A stretch of 64,000 nt of DNA from Nitrospirota bacterium (GCA_021811105.1 JAJZPM010000007.1:25988-89987), one strand, 5' to 3'. Shown: positions 38,591 to 46,569, counted from the stretch's first letter. The notes: generated by a model from the sequence alone, not told the origin. Program-made: numbers and translations.

Positions 38591-38691
38591 CACGCGAAAC
38601 AGCTTGAGTTTATTCAGAAATTGCTACGCGAGCGCTTTGCCGCTTTTGAAATAATCTATTACTTCCATGTATTTCCCAGAATATGCATTCT

Positions 38692-38797
38692 GTGCTATTT
38701 CGTTTCAAAAAGGAGAGGGCATGTCGAATACCGTGCGACTGCGCTGTGCGGACAAGTCATCCCCTTACCCTCTGTTTTCTTATATTATGTTAGGGAT
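38692..38797. repeat. Flanking non-coding element, copy 1
   Basis: About 105 bases related to a second copy at 44320-44418 in the same orientation. Shared blocks in order are GTGCTATTTC, GGAGAGGG, TCGAA, GCTGTG, TCATCCCCTT and TTTCTTATAT. AGAGGG and CCCTCT could pair within it. It lies in the 550-base non-coding stretch 38304-38851, which I find otherwise free of convincing genes. Confidence 0.65.
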
Positions 38798-38851
38798 GGC
38801 TATAGGAAAAGTCAACAAAAAATCATGATATTTTGTGCCGTTACAAACCGC

Positions 38852-39709
38852 TCACCGCTTGTGCCTCCTGCTCCATCGGTACGGCACCGATGTCCTCGGC
38901 ATGGCCCGCAAATTTTCAAGAACCTTCCAGCCCTCGCTATCTTTTCTTAAAATGTATGTCTGCCGATTTGTTTCTCTGTAAGAATAGGCATATGATACTT
39001 CATTGGTGTCCCACCATCGCAGGTACCAATATTCAGTCGTAGCAACAACCGCCTCGTTCGGTTCTATTTTCTTGACTCTCACATCCAACAGTCTTTTGGT
39101 AGAAGGATTCAACGGATTGCAAATTACCCACCCCTTTTTCTGGTGGCGGCTCAGAAGATTCATGATTTCCTTTTTTGCCGGGCTCTCAGGGAAAAACCAC
39201 CCGCTAAGGTCGTCGGCATCTATTTCCGGCAATCGTGCATAAGCCCTGAACTCTGCGTCATTCGCCTCCGAAACCACTCTCTCAAGATAGGGCCTAAGCG
39301 CGCTTGGGTCGTCTGATGCCGGGATGCTCCTGTCATGTCCTATGTCGCGAATAAGCAGGCAATAGTCTGCCAGTGCCGGATACACCCCGGCCACTGCAGG
39401 AGCATAAGAGGAAAGCGCCGACTTGTGGACCAGTCTGAAGACAAAATCAACCGACTCTCCAGGCCGCAGATAAAACCGCCGCAATTTATCTTCCACCTCG
39501 AACTTGAGCTGGGCCGCTTGAACGGCCGACAGGCCGTCGAAAGCTGACGGTTCTCCAGGAGCAAACAAGCGTCTCAGGCTGGCCCGCAAAAAAGTCCATT
39601 GTCTAGCTTTCGGCTTCCCTACGATACTGCCGGTGCTGAGAAGGTATTCAAGGGCATTCTCAATCTTATCGCGGTCAGCGAGGATTTCATCATGCTGAAG
39701 GTATTCCAT
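38852..39709 (-). CDS. Unknown protein divergent from the RT-Cas1 operon
   Basis: I do not recognise this protein as a whole. The ATG at 39709 has GGAGG eight bases upstream and gives 285 aa; a TTG 24 codons earlier is the longest frame. The middle is helical. The C-terminal ~110 residues (from WVICNPLNPSTKRLLD) form an alpha/beta domain with many aromatics (TTEYWYLRWWD, YSYRETNRQTYILRKDSEGWKVLENLR) that resembles NTF2/IMS-like domains. It is transcribed away from the 134-aa/RT-Cas1 unit across a short spacer holding a palindrome. A regulatory or partner role is only inferred from position. Confidence 0.6.
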   Translation of the reverse strand: MEYLQHDEILADRDKIENALEYLLSTGSIVGKPKARQWTFLRASLRRLFAPGEPSAFDGLSAVQAAQLKFEVEDKLRRFYLRPGESVDFVFRLVHKSALSSYAPAVAGVYPALADYCLLIRDIGHDRSIPASDDPSALRPYLERVVSEANDAEFRAYARLPEIDADDLSGWFFPESPAKKEIMNLLSRHQKKGWVICNPLNPSTKRLLDVRVKKIEPNEAVVATTEYWYLRWWDTNEVSYAYSYRETNRQTYILRKDSEGWKVLENLRAMPRTSVPYRWSRRHKR

Positions 39710-39730
39710 TAATCCTGCCTCCAATCCCTC

Positions 39731-39744
39731 ATTCCAATTGGAAT
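39731..39744. promoter_or_regulatory. Operator-like perfect palindrome between divergent genes
   Basis: ATTCCAATTGGAAT is a perfect 14-bp palindrome in the A+T-rich spacer (39710-39866) between the unknown gene and the RT-Cas1 operon. It may be a regulator site controlling either direction. Confidence 0.4.
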
Positions 39745-39866
39745 ATAACTTATTGATATCACATAATTTAATTGAAATCAAGTTTCTGTTGTGGCACGAT
39801 GATCTTATGACGGTGCAACTACCTGGCGCTGATCAAAAAGGAATCGCGCGGCACGGAGGTGAAGAA

Positions 39867-40271
39867 ATGGCAAGATGTTTCATTACCGGCGTGGAACTGC
39901 CGCTTCGAGAAACGCGTGTGCTCGACATTTCAGCTGCATATCGGGCATTGCGTGATCTTCGGCATAGGGCCGCTTCGGTGGAGAGACTTATTCACCAGCT
40001 GGGTCCTTACGACGACACTGAAGCATACGACCCGGCGAAGAAGGAGATATACACAAGAAGAGATAGACGGTTGATATGCCCAAAAGCGGCCGAAATGATG
40101 ACCGCCGTATATCCCGAGGGTAAACTGTTCATAAGATGGGAAGAATGGCGCGCCAGGCGTCTGAGCACTCGGGCAGCATTGGAAGCGGCCAATGAAGCAG
40201 CCTCTGCGGCAACCGATGCGGCGGCAACAGAATCGATTACAGGAAATGGGCAAGATAGTATACTCGCCTAA
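39867..40271 (+). CDS. Small unknown protein translationally linked to RT-Cas1
   Basis: A 134-aa protein with a strong ribosome-binding site (GGAGGTGAAGAA before the ATG at 39867); the frame opens further upstream without one. It begins MARCFITGVELPLRETRV, then has a helical stretch (AAYRALRDLRHRAASVERLI), an Asp/Tyr-rich turn, a second Cys (RLICPKAAEMM) and an Ala/Thr-rich tail. I find no known family. Its end overlaps the RT-Cas1 frame by 26 to 80 bases, depending on which RT-Cas1 start is used, so the two are almost certainly co-expressed. Confidence 0.65.
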   Translation: MARCFITGVELPLRETRVLDISAAYRALRDLRHRAASVERLIHQLGPYDDTEAYDPAKKEIYTRRDRRLICPKAAEMMTAVYPEGKLFIRWEEWRARRLSTRAALEAANEAASAATDAAATESITGNGQDSILA

Positions 40272-43200
40272 TACATTATCAATTTGGGGCAGCGGGCCAA
40301 ATGCGGCTGATGCAGCGCTTCGGACTGTACTGAAATCCAAAGAAAACAGCGGGCCTGCAATAATTATCGACTACACGGGCCGCGGCGCCTTGGTCCTCAA
40401 CGAGACAAACAAAATGGGGCTTCTTAAATGTCCTGTTTATTGGTATGACCTGGCCGACCGTCTAAGGCCCATTTCGTTATTGCACCTGAAGAGATCACCC
40501 CATTTCCGGCAGATCGCCTCAAGGGTCCTTGGCATCATGCGGAAAGTGTCCAATATCACGATCTTGGACACAACTATTGCCTGGGCAGTCGAGGCCGCCT
40601 ATAATTTGACAAGCAACGGGGCAGTCGGACTCGGCGCGCTTTTCAGGACACTTGCCTCGCCGGAAACCCGCCGTTGGTTTCTCACCACTCAAAAAGATCC
40701 TCATGACTTGGCCCAGCTCCTTAAGATGCTCTCTTGGACCCTGCGTTTCCCTTCAGTGTATGCGATGTCCGAGAGCATCAACAGGCCCGACCTTGCAGAA
40801 AAATGCAGGGCCGAGGGAGTAGTATGGATAGAATGCAGGACTGAATACTTTGAGCGGTGCGAGCACCAGCTGATCTGCGGAATCGTTGAGGCGGTCGTGG
40901 AAGACAGCGTGAAATCCATACTCTGCGACGCAGGGAAAAGCGGGCCGTCGTCGCTCACCGTCTTACACCTGTTCCCTCTGACGAGCATAACGCCTGGAAT
41001 GCCTGAATGGGTAAAAGAGACAGCCGGGCCTGTGAAACACATTGCGGTACACAGCCTGCATTCGGCTAATCCCTTGCCTTGTGCTCATAAAGCCTGGGCT
41101 GCCGGTTCGGCAAGCATTTGGGTTGTCGGTAAGGTCCAACCTCTGAAAAAAGCAGCGCATAGCGCCTGGCTACATGACGGCGAAATCGATCGGATTAACG
41201 GGCTGGACAATGGCAATGTGTGGGTGAAATCAAATGACTCCGGCAAGGCGCTTGTGGCCAACATACGCCTCAGCGAAGAACCTCCCCGGCTGGCATACCG
41301 GTTGCGGCAAAATTCGGCGCGCATCAGAAAAATTGCCCAGACTCGTCAAATGGCGTCGAATGGTCTTCCCGACAGTAGCGCCGGGGGCGAAGCGCCTACG
41401 CTATACAATAAGCTTTGCGAGATAGAAACATTGCGCCTCGGATGGCTCAGAGTCAAAGAGGGCCGAAAGGACTCTTGCGGGGCCGATCGGGTCACGATAG
41501 CCGCCTTCAGAGAGAAGCTTGACGAAGAGTTGACGAGACTGTCGCACGAACTCGGGTCACGTGAATATCGGTGCAGACCACTTCGCCGTGTGCAGCTCTC
41601 GAAACCTGACGGCGGCAAAAGGGACCTCGGCATCTCGTGCGTTCGCGACAGAGTAGTTCAGGCAGCCTGTCTGTTGCTGATGGAGCCGGTGTTCGAACCT
41701 ACATTCAGCCACTATAGCTTTGCCTTTCGCCCTCGAAGGAGCGCCCGCCAGGCGCTCAGCGTTGTGCGGAGCATGATTTCTGCAGGGCGAAGGTGGGCTG
41801 TAATCGCCGACATAAGAAAATGTTTCGACACTATCGATCATGATGTGCTCTTGAGGCTGCTTTCGGCCCGGATAGGAGATCAGCGCCTTCTCAAGCTGAT
41901 CCGCCATTGGCTGACCGTCGACGTTGTTCACTTCGCGGAGTTGCTGCCCGTGAGTATCGGGCTCCCGCAAGGGGAATCGCTGTCGCCTCTTTTGGCAAAC
42001 ATATATCTTGATCCCCTCGACAAGCATTTTGAGAATCTGGGGTTAAGCTTCGTCCGCTACGCCGATGACATCGTTATTCTGACCGGCGAAAAGGACGAGG
42101 CGGAAACAGCGCTTCGATCAATGGAGCATTTTCTTCTGGAGCCGCTGCATCTCCAGCTAAAACCTGCAAAGACCCTCTTTACGGAGATTACGGCGGGAAT
42201 GGATTATCTCGGCTTTCATATCACCCTTGAAGATATCGAAGTCAAAAGTCAAAAAATGGACGAGGCGCAAAAAATGCTTTCCACTCAAATAAAGGAGCTC
42301 GGTCATTCGGTGTCAACGCTTAATCAACGGGCCGGCGCTCTTATGCGGATCAATGCCATTATCAGGGGCTGGAGAAATTACTTTGTCATTCCAGACGAAC
42401 AGAGCATCGCAGCGCAGGCATATTCCCTTGACAAGCGCGTGGATCAGATGGCGGAGTATTACCTTCCTCAGAATATAAGAGGCGATCCCGCATGGATATG
42501 CAGAGAGAGATTCTATCCGTCGAGCATCGAAGATATCGAGAGCGAAAAGGAATCTATCGAGCGGGCAATTAAAACCGGCAGCGGATATCCGCAGGAAAAG
42601 ACTGCCGACAACATTGACAGATGGGTCATCGAAGATAAGCCCGACGACAAGGGTGCTAATAAAACTGACGACGAGCGTGAAGACGCAACCCCCAGCGTTG
42701 AAGATCCCGACCTCGACGGGGCGGTAATAAAGGACGGCGACAGATTATATGTCCTCTCTCACGGCAGCTACTTGTCGACGGACGATCATGACATAATTAT
42801 TAAGAAACAGAAAACGGTCATTTATAGCCGTCCTTTGAATGAAATCGGACTGGTTTACCTGCAAGGCTTCGGCATCAATATTTCGGTCAATCTTCACATC
42901 CGCCTCGCTGAATTGGATATTCCCGCCGTTTTTGCGCCGCCTGTGGGCGAGCCGATTGCCGTATTGAATTCAGCCACCTCTTCAAAGGCATACCTGCGGC
43001 GTCTCCAGGTTGTCCGGCGGGAGGATCAGGACGTCATTTGCGCCGGTCTGAATATGCTGTCAGCAAAGATCGGCAATCAGGCGGCGGTATTGCGATACTT
43101 CTCGAAATACAAGAAGATATCAAATCCCGGCATGGGAGCAACGTTGACGAAGACGGCCGTCGAGATCCGCCATCTTGCCGAAAACATCCGAAAACTTGAT

Positions 43201-43743
43201 CCCGCAGCAGAGGGCGTCAGAACTATCGCCATGGGAATCGAGGGCCATGCCGCAGCATTATATTGGCGGGCGGTCATCAGCATGATTCCCGAAGAATTCA
43301 GCTTTAGCGGACGGGTAAAAAGAGGGGCTAAGGACCCGGTCAATCAATGCGTAAATTATGTATACGGCATCCTTTACGGCGAAGTCTGGCGGGCCGTCAT
43401 GAAGGCCGGGCTCGACCCGTATTTTGGAATAATCCACGGCTCGATGAGAGATCAGGGGAGCCTTGTTTTCGACATGATTGAGGAATTCCGGGCGCCGTTC
43501 GCCGATAGACTTGTTATCGGTATGGTGGGGCGCGGGTTTCGTCCCTCTATAGGCGCGCATGGCTATCTGAAAACAAAAACACGACGGCAGTTGGCAAGCA
43601 GTTTTGTGAAAAGTTGGGGGAAAAAAATATCCTGGCGCTCAAAAGTGCTCGACGCCAAAAGCCTTGTCCCCAAGCAGGCCGACAACCTTGCCAAATTGAT
43701 GAAGGGTGAAGGGGATTATCACCCGTACAGGATGAGGTGGTAG
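40192..43743 (+). CDS. cas1: Reverse transcriptase-Cas1 fusion with a large unknown N-terminal domain
   Basis: A single 1183-aa chain; an ATG 18 codons in (40246) is an alternative start. Residues ~20-385 form an unrecognised alpha/beta domain (IVYSPNTLSIWG, IIIDYTGRG, SNITILDTTIAWAVEA, WVKSNDSGKALVANIRL). Residues ~430-760 are a group II intron-like reverse transcriptase with Asp540 (VIADIRKCFDTIDHD), GLPQGESLSPLLANIYLDPL and YADD at 623-626, then a maturase-like thumb. An acidic linker leads to a Cas1 domain from ~844 with Glu1017 (GIEGHAAALYW), His1082 (IIHGSMRDQGS) and Asp1094 (LVFDMIEEFR). All catalytic residues look intact. No cas2, CRISPR array or effector is visible nearby. Confidence 0.92.
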   Translation: MKQPLRQPMRRQQNRLQEMGKIVYSPNTLSIWGSGPNAADAALRTVLKSKENSGPAIIIDYTGRGALVLNETNKMGLLKCPVYWYDLADRLRPISLLHLKRSPHFRQIASRVLGIMRKVSNITILDTTIAWAVEAAYNLTSNGAVGLGALFRTLASPETRRWFLTTQKDPHDLAQLLKMLSWTLRFPSVYAMSESINRPDLAEKCRAEGVVWIECRTEYFERCEHQLICGIVEAVVEDSVKSILCDAGKSGPSSLTVLHLFPLTSITPGMPEWVKETAGPVKHIAVHSLHSANPLPCAHKAWAAGSASIWVVGKVQPLKKAAHSAWLHDGEIDRINGLDNGNVWVKSNDSGKALVANIRLSEEPPRLAYRLRQNSARIRKIAQTRQMASNGLPDSSAGGEAPTLYNKLCEIETLRLGWLRVKEGRKDSCGADRVTIAAFREKLDEELTRLSHELGSREYRCRPLRRVQLSKPDGGKRDLGISCVRDRVVQAACLLLMEPVFEPTFSHYSFAFRPRRSARQALSVVRSMISAGRRWAVIADIRKCFDTIDHDVLLRLLSARIGDQRLLKLIRHWLTVDVVHFAELLPVSIGLPQGESLSPLLANIYLDPLDKHFENLGLSFVRYADDIVILTGEKDEAETALRSMEHFLLEPLHLQLKPAKTLFTEITAGMDYLGFHITLEDIEVKSQKMDEAQKMLSTQIKELGHSVSTLNQRAGALMRINAIIRGWRNYFVIPDEQSIAAQAYSLDKRVDQMAEYYLPQNIRGDPAWICRERFYPSSIEDIESEKESIERAIKTGSGYPQEKTADNIDRWVIEDKPDDKGANKTDDEREDATPSVEDPDLDGAVIKDGDRLYVLSHGSYLSTDDHDIIIKKQKTVIYSRPLNEIGLVYLQGFGINISVNLHIRLAELDIPAVFAPPVGEPIAVLNSATSSKAYLRRLQVVRREDQDVICAGLNMLSAKIGNQAAVLRYFSKYKKISNPGMGATLTKTAVEIRHLAENIRKLDPAAEGVRTIAMGIEGHAAALYWRAVISMIPEEFSFSGRVKRGAKDPVNQCVNYVYGILYGEVWRAVMKAGLDPYFGIIHGSMRDQGSLVFDMIEEFRAPFADRLVIGMVGRGFRPSIGAHGYLKTKTRRQLASSFVKSWGKKISWRSKVLDAKSLVPKQADNLAKLMKGEGDYHPYRMRW

Positions 43744-43752
43744 TGCCTGCGG

Positions 43753-44073
43753 CTATTGCGTTTCTTTTTTCCTGACTTGCAACATCGACTCGACCGTGCG
43801 CGGATCACGGGCACAATGAAACAGGCCGGCTACGATAACCCGGTCATTCTTTATTATGAAATAGATAGCGTAAGGGAATCTTCTGATCAAACATCGCCTG
43901 AATTCTTTGTGAACTTTTTGATAATGGAGGGGATTACGCGAAATATCACCGGCGCAGGCATAGAACATACGAAGAAATTCATCGCCAAGTCCCGCCGATT
44001 TCGTTTCATACCAGGAAAAGCCGTTGATGGCATCATCTTCGACTTCAGGAAGAAAACGAAGGGCGTAGATCAT
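43753..44073 (-). CDS. RelE/ParE-family toxin
   Basis: A 106-aa toxin-like protein of the RelE/ParE superfamily (LRFLPEVEDDAINGFSWYET, then EFRRCLIRRFPYAIYFII and GLFHCARDPRTV). Depending on subfamily, members block translation or DNA gyrase. The stop lies 9 bases from the convergent RT-Cas1 stop. Its start overlaps the antitoxin gene by 4 bases. Confidence 0.82.
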   Translation of the reverse strand: MIYALRFLPEVEDDAINGFSWYETKSAGLGDEFLRMFYACAGDISRNPLHYQKVHKEFRRCLIRRFPYAIYFIIKNDRVIVAGLFHCARDPRTVESMLQVRKKETQ

Positions 44074-44291
44074 TTCCTCTTTTCGATTCGCGCTCGAAGG
44101 TCATCAAGAGACAGGAGGGCACCTGGGGCAGACTCATACCGTCTAAGCCGCGCATCGAGTTCCGCCTTGTGACTTTCCGGCACAGGAATGGATGCCTCAT
44201 CCGCTGAAATGCTGTCCCATAGGTCCTCTACCAGCAGTATTTTTTCAGGCGTGCTTAATTTTGATATTTCGGGAAGGTCTTTAACCCGCAT
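44070..44291 (-). CDS. Antitoxin of the RelE/ParE module (addiction-module component)
   Basis: A 73-aa acidic helical protein with the family signature LSTPEKILLVEDLWDSISADE and a C-terminal toxin-binding helix (LSLDDLRARIEKRK). AAAGGAGG precedes the ATG at a good distance. Antitoxin-before-toxin order with 4-base overlap is typical. The element at 44320-44418 lies just upstream and probably includes its promoter. Confidence 0.8.
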   Translation of the reverse strand: MRVKDLPEISKLSTPEKILLVEDLWDSISADEASIPVPESHKAELDARLRRYESAPGALLSLDDLRARIEKRK

Positions 44292-44319
44292 GCAGTACCT
44301 CCTTTATTTATTCATTTCC

Positions 44320-44418
44320 GTGCTATTTCAACTAAAAGGGGAGAGGGTATATCGAAATTTGTACCGCATCGCTGTGATGCTCGATAAATCATCCCCTTTC
44401 CAGTTTCTTATATCTTAG
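44320..44418. repeat. Flanking non-coding element, copy 2
   Basis: About 100 bases homologous to 38692-38797. It can fold into nested stems: AAAGGGGA (44335) with TCCCCTTT (44392), TATCGA (44350) with TCGATA (44381), and GCATC (44366) with GATGC (44376). It is upstream of the antitoxin gene on the minus strand and may act as promoter or operator, recombination site, or structured RNA. Confidence 0.65.
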
Positions 44419-44551
44419 GAACGTCGATTACGGAATGTCAACGGGGGGGCACGGCCCTCGCTGATATGGCCACGATTTTTCTAAGCCGGCGCGCCCTCCG
44501 GACGGCGCCCGGAAATAGCATATTTGGACGACGCTGTGGTATATTTTTCCT

Positions 44552-46405
44552 ATGATACGGGACCTCAGGCTCCACGGCAGTATCGGAAGCGTGGATTTTT
44601 TCGCTTTTGCCGCAGGGGCAAGCACCTATAACTCGTATTTCTACGAAGAGGAGCCCTACCGCATACGATTCTTCTCTCGCGGCAATGAGTTCGCCATTTC
44701 CGAAGACAGCGTCACCTACAAAGGGACGGGCGGAAGCTTCTGCCGGTATATGTTCGGCGTCGAAAAGCCTGTCAAGGACATGGAAAAAAGCGACATCATG
44801 AACCGCCTGATCATGTTCGGGGCCTTCCTCGACGACAAGGAAAAGGTCGTGTTTACCAATAATACCGAAGGCGTGGAGACGTTCGAGAGACTTTTCCTGC
44901 AGGGCCATGCGGTCGCAAATTACTATTTTCTCGTCTCCTCGGAATTCGAAGGCGACTACAGAAGGCGGCAGAAACAGATACTCAGGTCCGTGGGAAAATT
45001 TCTCAAGAGGACCGACCTGCTGGCCGATGAACGCGACACCGAACTCCTGGGCCGCTTCTGTGCGGAAATGAAGGAAAGGAAGTCGATCATTTTCATCTTC
45101 AAGCTCATCAACAGGGCGAACCTGGAGTACTACAGCGCCTATAAGGGCTTGTACGCAAGAAACCGCGAACTCGCTTCAGCGGATGAACTCCTGCTCGAAG
45201 AGATCGTCATAGATAACCGCATCGACCGCTACCAGCAGGAGAGGATGAAGATCGATGTCATGTACAACCATCCCGAAAACAAGGTGGTGGTCGATGAATA
45301 CCGGGACGTGCTCGTCAGGAGTATGGCGCGCGATACTCTCCAGGCTTCCGAGTACGCACGGCTGAACAGGCTCCGGACGCTGAGCATCAGAAACAATATC
45401 CCCGTCGTTCTCTTCGATACGCTCGATGAACTTCTTCTTAAAGGGAAAAAGATCCAGGAGACCGAGGAGCGGGACTTCGCGAAAGAGGCCCGGTCGATCC
45501 TCGAGAACCTCTTTTTCAAAGACCCTTCACTGAAGCAGCATATCATCAAAGAGGACATCGTCCGCCTGATTAAGGCAAAACATGCCGCCTATTCTCAGAA
45601 CGACAAGGGATTTGAGCAGGTGCTGCTCGATGTCGGCAAGGCCTGTGACGAGCTCGCGCGGGAGACCGACGACTTCCGGGTTTTCGAGGAATTCAGTTCG
45701 ATCATCACCTATTTCGACCGGTACGACAATGTCCAGGCCCTCCTTAGTCAGCTCGCCTTCATGAAGAAGATAGACCTCAGGGACGAGTCGCTGAGAAGCC
45801 TGATCGGCAACAAAAAGGCCTTCGACACGCTCGACCATGACCTCTTCAAGACGATCTTCATACAAGAGCTCCTTACGAACAAATATATCACCGCTTTCGG
45901 GAAAAAGAAGATAAAGCTCCTCCTCAAAGGCATAGAGAACATCCAGCAGGGGGAGGCATCTCTGAAAGAGGTGATGGCCGAATTGCAGAACGTTACCGAA
46001 GAGGAGAGACTGTACCATGAGACCCACGCTGCCTTAAAAGAGAGGATGAGGAGCTTTTTCCCGGGGCTCGAACTGAGGGAGGTAAGGGAAAAGATAAGGT
46101 CCGATATCACCACCGAACTGGCGGGAAAGGGTATTGCCGCCAAGGTCCCGGCAAAACTCTTCGAAAAGGTGTTTCTCGACCTCAGGAAGGAATCGGTGTA
46201 TCTCAACCAGATATTCCCTACGGTCATCCATACGATGGATTCGTCGCTCAGGGAAGATTTTCTCGAAAACAGCGGCCTTGACAGGTTCTATATCGAATCG
46301 CTCGAAAAGGAGTATTTCGAGGAAAAGGACCTTGAGCTGGCCCTCCTCGAATTACTCAGGGAAGGGAAGGACGTGTTGAGTATTGGAGGCGGCGAGCGGA
46401 TTTGA
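44552..46405 (+). CDS. Large conserved-looking protein of unknown function
   Basis: A 617-aa cytoplasmic-looking protein, highly charged and largely helical after an N-terminal beta-rich domain (IRDLRLHGSIGSVDFFAFAA, YRIRFFSRGNEFAIS). No signal peptide, membrane helix or catalytic motif is visible. I have the impression of a family conserved in Deltaproteobacteria-like genomes, but I cannot name it reliably. It lies just outside the accessory island. Its last ~7 codons run antisense through the 3' end of tRNA-Cys, which is unusual; the C-terminal GGGERI is encoded by the complement of the tRNA. Confidence 0.7.
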   Translation: MIRDLRLHGSIGSVDFFAFAAGASTYNSYFYEEEPYRIRFFSRGNEFAISEDSVTYKGTGGSFCRYMFGVEKPVKDMEKSDIMNRLIMFGAFLDDKEKVVFTNNTEGVETFERLFLQGHAVANYYFLVSSEFEGDYRRRQKQILRSVGKFLKRTDLLADERDTELLGRFCAEMKERKSIIFIFKLINRANLEYYSAYKGLYARNRELASADELLLEEIVIDNRIDRYQQERMKIDVMYNHPENKVVVDEYRDVLVRSMARDTLQASEYARLNRLRTLSIRNNIPVVLFDTLDELLLKGKKIQETEERDFAKEARSILENLFFKDPSLKQHIIKEDIVRLIKAKHAAYSQNDKGFEQVLLDVGKACDELARETDDFRVFEEFSSIITYFDRYDNVQALLSQLAFMKKIDLRDESLRSLIGNKKAFDTLDHDLFKTIFIQELLTNKYITAFGKKKIKLLLKGIENIQQGEASLKEVMAELQNVTEEERLYHETHAALKERMRSFFPGLELREVREKIRSDITTELAGKGIAAKVPAKLFEKVFLDLRKESVYLNQIFPTVIHTMDSSLREDFLENSGLDRFYIESLEKEYFEEKDLELALLELLREGKDVLSIGGGERI

Positions 46406-46459
46406 ACCGCTGCATAAAGGTTTTGCAGACCTCTCCCTTAGCCACTTGGGTACGCCGCC
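46384..46459 (-). tRNA. tRNA-Cys (GCA)
   Basis: A cloverleaf reads 5'-GGCGGCG acceptor arm paired with CGCCGCC, anticodon loop CTGCAAA (anticodon GCA) and T-loop GGTTCAAATCC. The discriminator is T and the CCA end is encoded. Its 3' end overlaps the end of the 617-aa gene on the other strand. Confidence 0.95.
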
Positions 46460-46530
46460 CTTTAAGATCTAATCCGTGAAAAGTGAATCGTGAAAGGTTA
46501 ATTGGTTTTATTCTCTGAAACAGGTCTTCT

Positions 46531-46562
46531 ACTATTCACTGATGACTATTCACTATTCACTG
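46531..46562. repeat. Short tandem-like repeats of TATTCACT between the tRNAs
   Basis: Three copies of CTATTCACT-type octamers lie in a row with a GATGA interruption. Related GTGAATCGTGAAAGG sequence lies at about 46476-46497, opposite in sense. This is simple intergenic repeat DNA of unknown role. Confidence 0.5.
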
Positions 46563-46569
46563 CTTTTTA

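Noticed and set aside
38528..38950. Plus-strand open frame of 140 codons in the integrase-upstream region
   Set aside because: It crosses the long perfect inverted repeat and overlaps the supported gene on the other strand. It has no ribosome-binding site, and its composition is not protein-like after the first third.
40192..43743. Group II intron or retron
   Set aside because: The RT resembles group II intron enzymes, but no intron RNA domains (GUGYG start, domain V) and no retron-type msr/msd arrangement are seen. The fused Cas1 domain explains the gene better.
36700..44500. CRISPR array near the RT-Cas1 gene
   Set aside because: I looked for regularly spaced identical 25-40-bp repeats on both sides of the gene and found none. 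The two related elements are single, diverged and 5.6 kb apart.
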